From the NCBI GenBank assembly GCA_021796215.1, contig JAJYOK010000016.1, positions 16,787 to 80,786 on the forward strand: a DNA stretch of 64,000 bases. The letters are read 5' to 3'. The position numbers were made by a program, and so were the translations under genes. The notes under the pieces were generated by a model. The model was given only the letters and a program-made list of their open reading frames with translations, did no database searches and had not been told where the DNA came from. The stretch comes from Bacteroidota bacterium. GTDB lineage: Bacteria > Bacteroidota > Ignavibacteria > UBA10030 > UBA8401. Of this stretch, positions 1 to 9,237 are shown one piece after another (position 1 is the first letter of the stretch; each line of letters opens with the position of its first letter).

Positions 1-298
1 TCGTGAATTCAACGCCAAGAGTGAGCAATTCATTAATGCGCGCTGGTCCTTCACGAACAATCACCTCCACCGCATCGCGATGACATAAGCCGGCACCTGC
101 ATTCAAGGTATCGGCAATGTGTGAGTCAAACGAATCATCCGCAGATATGACAGAAGCAATCCCGCCTTGCGCGTAATTTGTGTTGGATTCCGCCTGTTCT
201 TTTTTGGTGATGATCGCAACAGTTCCCATCTCCGCAGCTTTTATTGCAAAATATAATCCGGCAATGCCGCTGCCAATAACAAGAAAATCAGTTTTCAT
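1..298 (-). CDS. nadB: L-aspartate oxidase, N-terminal part (runs off the window)
   Basis: Only the first 99 codons are in the window. L-aspartate oxidase is the FAD enzyme that makes iminoaspartate for de novo NAD synthesis. The reading frame opens with a dinucleotide-binding motif ([16 protein letters not shown]) and continues with the family-typical segment [14 protein letters not shown], which contacts FAD in NadB and succinate dehydrogenase flavoproteins; the shorter QGGI form and spacing favour NadB over SdhA. Start taken at the ATG at 298; an in-frame ATG six bases upstream (304) is equally possible, and neither has a clear Shine-Dalgarno sequence. It is separated from the next upstream gene by a strong terminator, so it probably has its own promoter. 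Confidence 0.88.
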   Translation of the reverse strand, partial: MKTDFLVIGSGIAGLYFAIKAAEMGTVAIITKKEQAESNTNYAQGGIASVISADDSFDSHIADTLNAGAGLCHRDAVEVIVREGPARINELLTLGVEFT

Positions 299-330
299 TT
301 GCATAAAGGAAGATACGAAAAAAATGAGCC

Positions 331-370
331 AAATAAAAAAGGCGTCCTGAATTTGATTCAAGACGCCTTT
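331..370 (-). terminator. Rho-independent terminator of the outer-membrane protein gene
   Basis: Arms AAAGGCGTC (338-346) and GACGCCTTT (362-370) pair perfectly, and the stem continues inward through TGAAT/ATTCA after one mismatch. On the minus strand it is followed by a T-rich run, so it terminates the gene ending at 394 and isolates nadB. Confidence 0.88.
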
Positions 371-393
371 ATGATCAAAAAAAGATTTCAGAT

Positions 394-1080
394 TTAGAAA
401 TAAATGTGCAGTGTGGCACCGGCAGCGCCAAAGCCAAGAATGGTTGTTGTACTTCCCATTTTTGTCGTTGTTGTTGTGCTGCCGTTAATAACCTCTTGAT
501 CTGAATTGGAGGTAACGCTAAAAAGATTCAGGTTATATTCGGCAGACAAACTCAATTCAGGATAAAGGAAAAATTCTGCACCACAAATTCCCATTAATCC
601 AAAAGACGTTCCTGCCGGAGGTGCGTTTTTTACTTCTGTTTGTGTTCCTCCTCCTACCACAGCATTTTTGCTATCATTTGTAGAGAGAGTAAACATTACA
701 CCACCGCCCCAATAAGGACGAACACGCCCTGCATTCATGTACATAAGATAATCGCCAGTTACGCCTAGTACAAATGCTGAAGTACTTCCGTCCGTCCCGC
801 TCACGCCTGCCGGAGGATTTGCAGGAATGGTTGAACTTTGTGAACCAATCTGAAAACCAACCCGGACAGCGGCATCATTGCTCAAAAAATATGAAACTCC
901 TATTCCCGCTGTCGGCGCGCCAGCAGATGGACCTGTACCATTAAGTCCAAATGTGCCGAGTCCGTTAAATGTAAAATTCAATGATTTAGAGCCGGCTTTT
1001 GCCGCCGGAGTCACGTCTTGTGCAAAACCAATACTGGTGATAAGTAACCCAGCGACAACTATTGCCAACATCTTCTTCAT
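394..1080 (-). CDS. Outer-membrane beta-barrel protein (porin-like family)
   Basis: The 228-residue product starts with a classical signal peptide ([20 protein letters not shown], cleavage likely after the Ala-Gln-Asp region). The rest alternates hydrophobic and polar residues, is rich in Gly, Thr and Ser, and ends in an aromatic residue (HIYF), the usual C-terminal signature of BAM-inserted barrels. A perfect GAGGAGG Shine-Dalgarno sequence lies immediately upstream (about 1083-1092), suggesting strong expression. Motifs such as [22 protein letters not shown] strands resemble small OmpA/OmpW-type barrels of Bacteroidota, but no specific function can be named. It is monocistronic, with a terminator behind it. 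Confidence 0.75.
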   Translation of the reverse strand: MKKMLAIVVAGLLITSIGFAQDVTPAAKAGSKSLNFTFNGLGTFGLNGTGPSAGAPTAGIGVSYFLSNDAAVRVGFQIGSQSSTIPANPPAGVSGTDGSTSAFVLGVTGDYLMYMNAGRVRPYWGGGVMFTLSTNDSKNAVVGGGTQTEVKNAPPAGTSFGLMGICGAEFFLYPELSLSAEYNLNLFSVTSNSDQEVINGSTTTTTKMGSTTTILGFGAAGATLHIYF

Positions 1081-1233
1081 AAAAACCTCCTCTTAATGTT
1101 TGTGTATGTAGTTCACCGTTGGTTAACAAAAGCTTAACAATAGCTTCATACGGTCAGATAAATATAGGATGAGTCAATTCTAATGTCAAGTAATATAGAT
1201 ACTGAAAAATGAGTAATCTTTACACCTTATATT

Positions 1234-2406
1234 TCATAGTTCATTAAGTACTTCTTGAAAGATGGTCAAAAACTCATCGGCTTCTTTTTTAGAAAGAATC
1301 AACGGCGGCAAAATTCGCACTACTGTTGCTGCAGTTGCATTTGCCAGCACACCTTTTGCCAGCATTGCGTCAACAATAGGCGCGCTTTCGCGATGCAGCT
1401 CAACGCCAATCATTAATCCCATGCCGCGTACTTCTTTTATTACGTGATGTTTTTGTTGAAGGTCATGTAACTTCGCGAAGAGATACTCCGACATTGCATT
1501 GATATGAACCTGCATTTCGCGCGTTGTAAGCGCGTTGAGTACCGCAAGACCTGCCGCACAAGCAACAGGATTTCCTCCGAAGGTAGTTCCATGAACGCCA
1601 TACGTCCATACATCTGCGACTTTGTGTGAACCTATGATTGCGCCTAAAGGCAAACCGCCGCCAATCGGTTTTGCAACGGTTACTATATCAGGTTCAATAT
1701 TAAAATGCTGGAATGCAAAAAATTTTCCGCTCCGTTGAATGCCTGACTGAATTTCATCCGCTACAATAAGAAAACCGAATTTCTCGCTCAAGTTTTTCAG
1801 CGTTTCGACAAAATCCTGTGTGACGGGAACAATGCCGCCTTCTCCTTGCACGAACTCTAAAAAGACCGCTGCAGTATTTACATCAACAGAACTTTTCAGG
1901 CTTTCAACATTGTTGAATTCGATATGGCCGCAATGCTCAAGAAACGGACCGTAGCCGGCGCGATACTTATCTTTATCCATTAAGGACAATGCACCCATTG
2001 TTCGTCCGCTGAACCCGTTTGTCATACCAAAAACATTAATTTTCTTCTTGGCGCTCCCCCATTTTCGCACAAGCTTGAGCGCCCCTTCGATTGCTTCCGT
2101 TCCGCTGTTTGTGAAAAAAATCTTTTCATACCCCGAGATCTTTAACAGCTGCTCTGCGAGCTGAACTTGGGTTTCCTGGATAAAATAATTTGAAAGATGA
2201 TTGTATTTTCTAATTTGTGTTTCAATCGCCTTGATAATCGCAGGATGGTTATAGCCCAATACATTCACCGCCAAGCCGGCAAACATATCAAGATATTTTT
2301 TTCCGTCTTTAGCGAACAGGTAGCAACCTTCGCCCCGATCAATTTCAAGCGAAAGGCGTTTATATGTATGAAAAAATAATTGTTGTTCTTTTTCGGGAGT
2401 GTTCAT
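1234..2406 (-). CDS. Class III aminotransferase (acetylornithine/GABA aminotransferase family)
   Basis: A 390-residue PLP-dependent fold-type I aminotransferase. Visible family motifs are the cofactor-binding FTNSGTEAIEGALKLVRK, the VADEIQSGIQRSGKFFAF segment with the PLP-contacting Asp, and the Schiff-base lysine in TVAKPIGGGLPLGA, followed by GTTFGGNPVACAAG. Length and motifs fit the ArgD/GabT/LysJ group that transfers amino groups from an omega-amino acid to 2-oxoglutarate. The neighbouring genes (coaE, rny) give no pathway, so the substrate is undecided. Its ATG overlaps the coaE stop codon by four bases (ATGA), implying translational coupling. Confidence 0.82.
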   Translation of the reverse strand: MNTPEKEQQLFFHTYKRLSLEIDRGEGCYLFAKDGKKYLDMFAGLAVNVLGYNHPAIIKAIETQIRKYNHLSNYFIQETQVQLAEQLLKISGYEKIFFTNSGTEAIEGALKLVRKWGSAKKKINVFGMTNGFSGRTMGALSLMDKDKYRAGYGPFLEHCGHIEFNNVESLKSSVDVNTAAVFLEFVQGEGGIVPVTQDFVETLKNLSEKFGFLIVADEIQSGIQRSGKFFAFQHFNIEPDIVTVAKPIGGGLPLGAIIGSHKVADVWTYGVHGTTFGGNPVACAAGLAVLNALTTREMQVHINAMSEYLFAKLHDLQQKHHVIKEVRGMGLMIGVELHRESAPIVDAMLAKGVLANATAATVVRILPPLILSKKEADEFLTIFQEVLNEL

Positions 2407-3020
2407 TGTTTTCTTTGGGAAGGTAGTGTGAGAAAGAGTGAATGAAAAAATTCTACTTTTGAACGCAACACATCTTCAGTTTCGTTATTGTACAAAATGA
2501 AATCAGCTTTTTCAACAATCTGCTCTACCGGCAGCTGCGAATTCATCCTTCGCATTATTTCTTTATCAGTGAGACCGTCACGTTTCATCACGCGCCCGGT
2601 ACGAACTTCATCATCGGCAACAATGCCAAGGACATAATCTAAATTTTTATACAAACCGGACTCGAATACAAGCGCTGCTTCAATGCCGATATACGGTACC
2701 GCCGCATCGTGTTCCACTCTTTTGCATTGCTGTTCGATACTACGAATGACAGCAGGATGGACAATGGAATTAAGCTCGTGCAATTTCTTCTGATTGGAAA
2801 AAACTATGTGAGCAATATATGATCGGTCTAAAGCATTCGTCGTGCTGTTATATGAGGCAGCTCCAAACGCTTCAATGATTTTTCGACGGATAGCTTTGTC
2901 ATTCTCGGTGAGGTCATTTGCAATTTCATCTGCAGAAAAAACTTTAACGCCTTTGTTTTTCAGAATTTCTGCAACAAACGATTTACCGCTTCCAATTCCT
3001 CCTGTTATTCCCAGCCGCAT
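2403..3020 (-). CDS. coaE: Dephospho-CoA kinase
   Basis: Catalyses the last step of coenzyme A synthesis, ATP-dependent 3'-phosphorylation of dephospho-CoA. The P-loop GITGGIGSGKS lies at the extreme N-terminus, followed by the family's VFSADEIAND segment and the conserved NSIVHPAV motif. The ATG at 3020 gives the usual MRLGITGG start and about 205 residues, the normal family length; in-frame starts at 3026 and 3053 would only add an unconserved tail. No good Shine-Dalgarno sequence is visible. It ends in an ATGA overlap with the downstream aminotransferase. Confidence 0.9.
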   Translation of the reverse strand: MRLGITGGIGSGKSFVAEILKNKGVKVFSADEIANDLTENDKAIRRKIIEAFGAASYNSTTNALDRSYIAHIVFSNQKKLHELNSIVHPAVIRSIEQQCKRVEHDAAVPYIGIEAALVFESGLYKNLDYVLGIVADDEVRTGRVMKRDGLTDKEIMRRMNSQLPVEQIVEKADFILYNNETEDVLRSKVEFFHSLFLTLPSQRKQ

Positions 3021-3064
3021 CAACATGGCAGTGTAAGTGTTAAATATTTGCAAATGGAATTGCC

Positions 3065-3100
3065 AAGATGGTCTCCACTTTTTGAGGCGGAGACCATCTT
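3065..3100. repeat. Perfect 12-bp palindrome between rny and coaE
   Basis: AAGATGGTCTCC (3065-3076) and GGAGACCATCTT (3089-3100) are exact inverted repeats with a 12-base loop. There is no convincing T-run on either strand, so it may be a hairpin or a dispersed repeat rather than a terminator. Its arms resemble those of palindromes at 6791-6827 and 51829-51860. Confidence 0.6.
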
Positions 3101-3104
3101 TAAA

Positions 3105-4667
3105 TCATTTCGCAAAGGAAATTGCCCTGACTTCACGAATAACGACAACTTTAATTTGTCCGGGATATTCCATTTCTTGCTGAATCTTTTGCGCGATATC
3201 ATGAGAAAGCTGGTCGGCCATTGCATCATCAATTCGGTCATGTTCGACAATAACCCGTATTTCGCGCCCGGCTTGGATAGCATATGTTTTCGCAACTCCT
3301 TGAAACGATTGTGCAAGCGATTCAAGTTTTTCAAGGCGCTTCACATAGCCTTCAACAGATTCACGTCGTGCTCCTGGGCGTGCACCACTGATTGCATCAG
3401 CCGCTTGCACCAACGCCGCGATCGGATGTTCCATTGGAATATCTTCATGATGCGATCCGATTGCATTGACAACAATCGGGTGCTCATTATACTTCTTTGC
3501 AAGCTCGTATCCCAAAAGTGCGTGAGGTCCTTCAACGCTGCGATCAACAGTCTTCCCGATATCGTGCAACAAGCCTGACCGCTTTGCAAGCATCGGGTCC
3601 ATCCCGAGTTCAGAGGACATGATTCCACACAGAAAAGCAACTTCAATGCTATGCTGTAACAGATTTTGTCCGTAGCTTGAACGGTATTTCATTCGACCAA
3701 TATGTTTGATAATTTCCTGATGGGCACCCGGTAATCCAACTTCAAGCAGAGCATTTTCTCCAGTGCGGATAATTTCTTCCTCCAGCTCCTTTCGAACTTT
3801 TTCTACAACTTCTTCTATCCGGGCCGGATGAATTCGTCCATCGGCAATAAGCCGCTCTAAAGATACTCGTGCAACTTCTCTGCGGAACGCATCAAACCCC
3901 GACAAGATAACAGCTTCAGGCGTATCATCTACTATTACATCTACGCCTGTGGCGGCTTCAAATGCGCGGATGTTACGTCCCTCCCGTCCAATGATTCTCC
4001 CCTTCATTTCATCGCTTTGAATATTAAGAACACTCACTGTTGATTCGACCGCATGATCTGCACCAGAGCGTTGAATCGCCTGAATGATGACTTTCTGGGC
4101 TTCTTTTTTAGCATCTTCACGCACTTGATCTCGAATGTCCTTCAGCGTCTGAGCCGCTTCTGTCTTCGCTGTATTGATAAGATTCTCCATCAACGTCCGC
4201 TTCGCTTCGTCTCGCGACATTCCGGATGCGCGTTCAAGCCGGACATTTTCTTCATCAATCAGCTTCTGCAGATCAGTCTGCTTTACTTCAATACTCTTAG
4301 ACTTTTCATCAACTTCACGGTGTAATTGATGAATTTCCCGTTCCTTCTTGTTGAGAAGCTCAACCTTTCGATCAATGTTCTCTTCCCTATTTTCGAGCTG
4401 CTTTTCGTATTGTTGAAGTTTGTTCCTGCGCTGGTTTGAGTCGGCGTCGAACTCTTGTTTCTTTTTGTACCACTCGTCCTTAACTTCGAGAAGCTTCTCT
4501 CTTGCCATTGCATTGGCATCCCGCTCCGCATCTGCAATGATTTTTTTCGCGCGTTCTTCAGAACTTATAATTTTATTTTGACCGGCGCGACTATTCAGGT
4601 ACCAGCCGGCATAAAATGCAGTAGCACAGACTACAACTACCATAAGAATTATTATCACGGTATCCAT
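3105..4667 (-). CDS. rny: Ribonuclease Y
   Basis: A membrane-anchored endoribonuclease that initiates mRNA decay. The 520 residues show the full family order: an N-terminal transmembrane helix (residues 1-22), a long charged coiled coil (about 30-200), a KH RNA-binding domain with GRIIGREGRNIRAFEAATG, and an HD phosphohydrolase domain with the metal-binding pair in SGLLHDIGKTVD and a later SHHEDI. Length matches the usual 515-525. Its 5' neighbour on the strand is the 6S-like RNA and zapA; coaE follows after a palindrome. Confidence 0.95.
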   Translation of the reverse strand: MDTVIIILMVVVVCATAFYAGWYLNSRAGQNKIISSEERAKKIIADAERDANAMAREKLLEVKDEWYKKKQEFDADSNQRRNKLQQYEKQLENREENIDRKVELLNKKEREIHQLHREVDEKSKSIEVKQTDLQKLIDEENVRLERASGMSRDEAKRTLMENLINTAKTEAAQTLKDIRDQVREDAKKEAQKVIIQAIQRSGADHAVESTVSVLNIQSDEMKGRIIGREGRNIRAFEAATGVDVIVDDTPEAVILSGFDAFRREVARVSLERLIADGRIHPARIEEVVEKVRKELEEEIIRTGENALLEVGLPGAHQEIIKHIGRMKYRSSYGQNLLQHSIEVAFLCGIMSSELGMDPMLAKRSGLLHDIGKTVDRSVEGPHALLGYELAKKYNEHPIVVNAIGSHHEDIPMEHPIAALVQAADAISGARPGARRESVEGYVKRLEKLESLAQSFQGVAKTYAIQAGREIRVIVEHDRIDDAMADQLSHDIAQKIQQEMEYPGQIKVVVIREVRAISFAK

Positions 4668-4714
4668 GGCGTTTCCTTATTATTCGCTTCCTTCATATCC
4701 TCGGAAAATAAAAA

Positions 4715-4962
4715 ATCCGCACTGCAACCTTAGACAGGTGTATTGAAAGAACCTCAGTCCTCATACACGGTGGGTGATCGCCTAATCGTTTCTTACTTCC
4801 ACTGTTTGCAACCCCAAGCATGGGGAACGCCCGAGGGCAAATTGCAAATCCTGCTGTTAAACAGCAGGCGAGGCCTGTAATATGACGACTATGAGTCGAG
4901 CTCCCATTTTAAAGAAATTGTCAGGTTCTTTAATAGTACTGACTATGGCTGACGGTGCGGAT
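4715..4962 (-). ncRNA. ssrS: Probable 6S RNA
   Basis: This gap between zapA and rny holds a long rod-like inverted structure. The ends pair perfectly (ATCCGCAC near 4715-4722 with GTGCGGAT at 4955-4962), a second helix AAAGAACCT/AGGTTCTTT (4746-4754 with 4923-4931) lies inside, and an apical hairpin CCTGCTG/CAGCAGG sits near the middle (about 4850-4868). On the minus strand the closing stem is followed by a T-run, as for a terminator. About 250 nt of nested pairing with open regions, directly downstream of zapA, matches the known zapA-ssrS synteny of 6S RNA, which sequesters RNA polymerase. The identity rests on structure and position only; I could not match a sequence model. Confidence 0.62.
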
Positions 4963-4991
4963 ATTTTCAAATGAAAAATGACTGGCACAGG

Positions 4992-5282
4992 TTATTGTTG
5001 ACTCTGGAGAGTCGTGTCAAGATAGTTGCTCATCTTGATAATCTCGTTCTCGAGATGCTGAAGCATTGATTCACTCTTGTCGCGTTCTTTGAAGAGGTCC
5101 TCGGTAATATTCAAAGCGGCAAGAACAGAAATTGTCAATGGCGGCTGCTCGGGAATTTTATCATGAATTGTATTAATCATTGTATCAACATAGGTAGCAA
5201 CCTTCTTTGTAAACTCTTCACTTTCCCCGCGCAGAGGATATTCCGATCCGAAAATTTTAACCTTAACGCTCTTTTTATCCAT
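4992..5282 (-). CDS. zapA: Cell division protein ZapA
   Basis: ZapA binds and bundles FtsZ at the division ring. The protein has the compact N-terminal domain (KKSVKVKIFGSEYPLRGESEEF) followed by the ALNITEDLFK region and a C-terminal helix suited to coiled-coil dimerisation; about 96 residues, normal for the family. I chose the ATG at 5282; an upstream GTG (5294) would add four residues but sits too close to the GAGGG ribosome-binding sequence. It is the last protein gene of the thrS-to-zapA block and is followed by the probable 6S RNA. Confidence 0.9.
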   Translation of the reverse strand: MDKKSVKVKIFGSEYPLRGESEEFTKKVATYVDTMINTIHDKIPEQPPLTISVLAALNITEDLFKERDKSESMLQHLENEIIKMSNYLDTTLQSQQ

Positions 5283-5346
5283 TTGTAATTGCACCGTCCC
5301 TCGCCAAATTGTTGCCTACTTAATAATTTTTCACTGCTAACAACAA

Positions 5347-5706
5347 TCACAGATACGCATTGATCTTCTCAATCAAAAGCCGAATCTTCTCCTGCAATTC
5401 TATCTTCTCTTTCGCATCCAACGTTCCGTCCGATGACTCTTTTGCACGAAGACTATCAACCAATATCCGAAGCTGATCTACTTCAATATTTTTTGAAAGT
5501 ATATTGCTTTGAGCCTGGGCAATACTGATTTCCAATTCCTTAACTTTTTCCTCCAGGCCATTTTTCTCTGTTCGCAGCGCGGCAATGACCTCTGCAGCCG
5601 AACGGGTTTTTTCCCACAACTGTTGCAGTGCTTTTTCTAATGAACTGGCTTCCGCTTCGACAGTCTCGTGTTCTTCAATTTGCTGTTGCAAGGTATCCTC
5701 GTTCAT
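5347..5706 (-). CDS. Small coiled-coil protein of unknown function
   Basis: The 119-residue product is almost entirely charged heptad-like helix (Glu, Lys, Leu and Ala rich; for example KALQQLWEKTRSAAEVIAAL and ELQEKIRLLIEKINAYL), so a coiled coil is predicted. There is no signal peptide or membrane segment. It lies 13 bases after pheT and just before zapA on the same strand, so a role near cell division, similar in form to ZapB, is possible but only suggested by position and shape. No catalytic motif is present. Confidence 0.72.
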   Translation of the reverse strand: MNEDTLQQQIEEHETVEAEASSLEKALQQLWEKTRSAAEVIAALRTEKNGLEEKVKELEISIAQAQSNILSKNIEVDQLRILVDSLRAKESSDGTLDAKEKIELQEKIRLLIEKINAYL

Positions 5707-5719
5707 TTATCTTGCTCGT

Positions 5720-8173
5720 TTACATTCGCCGCAACTCTGCTCCGAACTTGAGACCGATTGCCTCAGCAATCTTCGTTGTCGCTGCATCAATCTCAGAATC
5801 GGTAAGAGTTTTTTCTTCCGGTACGAAGTGCAAGGAAAATGCAACGCTCTTTACATTTTCCGGTAGATTCTTTCCTTCGTACACATCAAAAAGCGTTACT
5901 TGTTTCAACAAACTTCCCCCGCTCTTGAATATTTCAGTTTCTATATCATGTACAAATATTTTCTTCGGAACAAGAAAAGCTAAATCTCTTAACACAGAAG
6001 GAAATTTTGATAGTTGAAAGAATTGCTTGAATGACCTCCCTTGCTCCTTAATACTCGCAAGGTTAATCTCTGCAACATAAACGTCATTCTCAATTTGAAA
6101 TCTTTGAAGCAAAGTAGAACTCACCTTTCCGAGATAACCGCTGTAAGTTCCATTGATTTCAATGCCTATCGTTTGTACGGTTAAAGAACTACTGCTATCA
6201 TAGTAAATAAAACGAATTTTGTCAAGAAGAATTTTTAAAAAGAGCGATTCTACAATGCCCTTAATATCGAATATATCCACTATACGGTCTTCATTGTACC
6301 ATGTCCGCAATTGCTTTTTTCCGGAAATGCAGATTCCAAGCCGTTCTTCCTCATGAAAACCGGGCACGGGGTCATTCCCGCCGTTTGCTCCCCTTTGTTC
6401 ATATATTTTGCCTATTTCGAAAAGACGTAAATCCTTTGTCCCGTGATTTTGATTGAAAAAAATATTTTGCAGCATGGAGGGAAGCAGACTCGGCCGCATA
6501 ACGGACATTTCATTGCTGAGAGGATTTAAAATTCTAACAGTATGCGGTGAAAATATTTCTGCCGTCGTTGCATCAATCATGCTGTTTGAAATGGTTTCAT
6601 GGAAGCCATTTGCTTCAAACCACGAACGTGCAGCATCGGCAACAGGCGCAATTGTAACATGCATATTTCTGAAATCTATTGCGCTCACCATTTTGTCTTC
6701 GATATTGTTATAGCCGTGAAGTCGGGCAACTTCTTCAATCAAATCAATTTCTTCTAAAAGATCGGGACGAAACGTCGGAACTGTGCATACGAAGATGGAG
6801 TCCGCCGCTGAGGTGGACTCCATCTTCACTTGAATAGCAATTGATGAAAGATATTTTTCTATATCAGCAGCATTCAGATCCGTCCCAAGAATTTTATTGG
6901 TACGCGAAATACGAAGAAGGATTTCACGCGCAGAAATTTCTTTTGGATAAATATCAATAACTCCTGCAAGAATTTTCCCGCCGGCAAATTCAGCAATCAA
7001 AGCCGCCGCACGACGGACTGCAATAACTGTTCCGTTGGGATCAATTCCCCGTTCAAACCTTTGTGATGCATCGGTGCTCAGTCCAAGCTGCTTTGATGTC
7101 CGGCGAATGCTCGTTGGAGAAAAATACGCGCTTTCCAAAACTATCGAAGTAGTCTTTTCGGAAATTTCGGAGTTCAATCCGCCCATTACGCCGGCAACAG
7201 CGACAGCTTTTTCTGCGTCACAAATCATCAGCATATTTTCCGAAAGCTTATGCTCTTTTCCATCAAGCGTTATGAAGCGCTGTCCCTTCGTTGCATTCTG
7301 AACTACAATTTTCTTTCCCGCTATACGTTGATAATCAAACGCATGTAACGGCTGCCCCAATTCGTACATCACAAAATTTGTTACATCAACAACATTGTTG
7401 ATCGGGCGGACTCCAACCGCTTTTAAGAAATTTTGCAGCCACGATGGAGATGGTCCAATGCGCACATCGCTGATCATTACAGCAGAATATCGCGGGCAGT
7501 CTGCTGTGTTCTTAACGCTCACTGTAAGATGTTGAGAAATTTCTTCCCGCGCTTCCGCCCGGTTTATTTCTTCAGGAAAAATAAGTTGTGCGCCTGTTGC
7601 CGCTGCAAGTTCCCGCGCTACACCAATATGATTTAAACAATCAGGACGATTCGGTGTAACGCCAATTTCAAAAACCGTATCATCAAGTCCTAAATGCCGG
7701 GCGAGCGTTGTACCGACAACTGCGTTGCCGTCAAGAACCAAAATACCCTGTGCATCATCACCGATTCCTAACTCATATTCAGAACAGATCATTCCGTTAG
7801 ATTCCACGCCGCGGAGTTTTACTTTCGTTAGAACAAACGGCTTGCCGTTAGCGTCATGCTGATTTCTCGGTACTGTCGCCCCGACTAATCCGACTGCCAC
7901 TTTTTGACCTTCACGCACATTCGGAGCACCACAAACAATTTGCAGAGCATTAAAAGAATCCCCTTCCACACGAACCTGACAAACCGTCAGCTTGTCCGCA
8001 TTCGGATGTTTTTCCGCAGCAATAACTTCGCCAACAACAAAACGGTCTAAATGTTTTCCGAGAGGTTCGATCTTCTCAACTTCAAGACCAGCCGATGTTA
8101 TAATCTGCGCAGCGTCTTCAGACGTAGAAGTAAATCCAACGTAACGTCGTAACCAATTAAAAGATATACGCAT
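5720..8173 (-). CDS. pheT: Phenylalanyl-tRNA synthetase beta subunit
   Basis: The beta chain of the (alpha-beta)2 enzyme that charges tRNA-Phe. At 817 residues it has the full bacterial layout: N-terminal tRNA-binding OB fold (about 40-150, CQVRVEG and VCGAPNVR), B3/B4 editing domain (MYELGQPLHAFD), B5 DNA-binding-like domain, a catalytic-like core with VPTFRPDLLEEIDLIEEVAR, and the C-terminal anticodon-binding domain (FPSVLRDLAFLVP). A perfect 13-bp palindrome (6791-6827) is embedded in frame just before the VPTFRPD motif and encodes about 12 residues that look inserted. It is 11 bases downstream of pheS. Confidence 0.96.
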   Translation of the reverse strand: MRISFNWLRRYVGFTSTSEDAAQIITSAGLEVEKIEPLGKHLDRFVVGEVIAAEKHPNADKLTVCQVRVEGDSFNALQIVCGAPNVREGQKVAVGLVGATVPRNQHDANGKPFVLTKVKLRGVESNGMICSEYELGIGDDAQGILVLDGNAVVGTTLARHLGLDDTVFEIGVTPNRPDCLNHIGVARELAAATGAQLIFPEEINRAEAREEISQHLTVSVKNTADCPRYSAVMISDVRIGPSPSWLQNFLKAVGVRPINNVVDVTNFVMYELGQPLHAFDYQRIAGKKIVVQNATKGQRFITLDGKEHKLSENMLMICDAEKAVAVAGVMGGLNSEISEKTTSIVLESAYFSPTSIRRTSKQLGLSTDASQRFERGIDPNGTVIAVRRAAALIAEFAGGKILAGVIDIYPKEISAREILLRISRTNKILGTDLNAADIEKYLSSIAIQVKMESTSAADSIFVCTVPTFRPDLLEEIDLIEEVARLHGYNNIEDKMVSAIDFRNMHVTIAPVADAARSWFEANGFHETISNSMIDATTAEIFSPHTVRILNPLSNEMSVMRPSLLPSMLQNIFFNQNHGTKDLRLFEIGKIYEQRGANGGNDPVPGFHEEERLGICISGKKQLRTWYNEDRIVDIFDIKGIVESLFLKILLDKIRFIYYDSSSSLTVQTIGIEINGTYSGYLGKVSSTLLQRFQIENDVYVAEINLASIKEQGRSFKQFFQLSKFPSVLRDLAFLVPKKIFVHDIETEIFKSGGSLLKQVTLFDVYEGKNLPENVKSVAFSLHFVPEEKTLTDSEIDAATTKIAEAIGLKFGAELRRM
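6791..6827. repeat. Perfect 13-bp palindrome inside pheT
   Basis: GAAGATGGAGTCC (6791-6803) and GGACTCCATCTTC (6815-6827) are exact inverted copies separated by 11 bases. The palindrome is in frame, contains no stop and lies in a stretch of PheT that is normally short and variable. Related palindromes are at 3065-3100 and 51829-51860. Confidence 0.75.
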
Positions 8174-8184
8174 AAGGCGTTGAT

Positions 8185-9216
8185 TTAAAATTGTTCCAAG
8201 AACTTCACATCGTTCTCCAGTAACATCCGTAGATCTGGAATGCCGTGGCGTAAAACTGTTGTTCGCTCAATTCCCATTCCAAAGGCAAATCCTGTAACCG
8301 ACTCAGAGTCATACCCAACCTTACGAAAGACATTGGGGTGAACCATTCCTGCGCCAAGAATCTCAAGCCAGCCGGTTCTTTTGCACATCGGGCACCCTTT
8401 GCCGGAGCATATAAAGCATGTGATATCCATTTCCAAGCTTGGCTCGGTGAACGGGAAGAAGCTTGGGCGAAATTTATATTTGATATTGCTGCCGTAAAAC
8501 TCTTTAGCAAAAGCGACCAGCGTTCCTTTTAGCTCACTAAACGTCACGTTACGGTCAACGTACAAACCTTCGACTTGGTGAAATTGGCTCAGGCTTCGTG
8601 CACTAATCGCCTCATTTCTGTAAACTCTTCCCGGCATAATAACACGAATCGGCGGTTGTTGATGTTCCATCACGCGAATCTGCACCGGCGAAGTATGCGT
8701 ACGCAAAAGGACTTTTTCTGAAATGAAAAAAGTATCCTGCATATCGCGGGCCGGATGATCTGGCGGGAAATTCAGCGCTTCAAAATTGTGATAATCATCT
8801 TCAATTTCTGGCCCATTTGCAACCGCAAATCCCATTGAAGTGAAGATCGCTGCGATGTCATTAAGTGTTTGTGTAATAGGATGTAACGTGCCAACGGGTA
8901 AAGCTCTTCCCGGCAGTGTCAGGTCCGGAATTTCTTCTTCTTTTTTGCTTTGCGAATTAAGCCTGTGGTGCATCGCTTCAAATAATGACTCAACGTGCGA
9001 ACGCAGTTTGTTTAATTCTTTGCCAAGGACAGGCTTCTGATCATTGGGCACAGCTTTCAGTTTGTCAAAAAGTTCAGCGATGCCGCCTTTACGGGCAAGA
9101 AATTCCACACGAAATTTCTCAAGATCGTCAACAGAATGTACTTCTGCAGAACGCGTTTCAGCGGCTTTCATCAATGCCGCAATTTCGCTGGCAAGTGGAT
9201 ATTTTAAAGCAGTCAT
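8185..9216 (-). CDS. pheS: Phenylalanyl-tRNA synthetase alpha subunit
   Basis: The catalytic alpha chain. It has an N-terminal coiled-coil arm (residues 1-90) and a class II synthetase core: motif 2-like segment PGRVYRNEAISARSLSQFHQVEG, the zinc-like CFICSGKGCPMCKRTGW insertion, and motif 3 AFGMGIERTTVLRHGI. At 343 residues it has the usual length. It precedes pheT by 11 bases, and a terminator hairpin lies between it and rplT upstream, so pheST may be partly uncoupled from the ribosomal genes. Confidence 0.96.
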   Translation of the reverse strand: MTALKYPLASEIAALMKAAETRSAEVHSVDDLEKFRVEFLARKGGIAELFDKLKAVPNDQKPVLGKELNKLRSHVESLFEAMHHRLNSQSKKEEEIPDLTLPGRALPVGTLHPITQTLNDIAAIFTSMGFAVANGPEIEDDYHNFEALNFPPDHPARDMQDTFFISEKVLLRTHTSPVQIRVMEHQQPPIRVIMPGRVYRNEAISARSLSQFHQVEGLYVDRNVTFSELKGTLVAFAKEFYGSNIKYKFRPSFFPFTEPSLEMDITCFICSGKGCPMCKRTGWLEILGAGMVHPNVFRKVGYDSESVTGFAFGMGIERTTVLRHGIPDLRMLLENDVKFLEQF

Positions 9217-9237
9217 TGTGATGCGAAAAAGTCAGAG

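Noticed and set aside
3048..3578. 176-codon plus-strand frame opposite rny
   Set aside because: It is a shadow of the highly conserved rny gene on the other strand.
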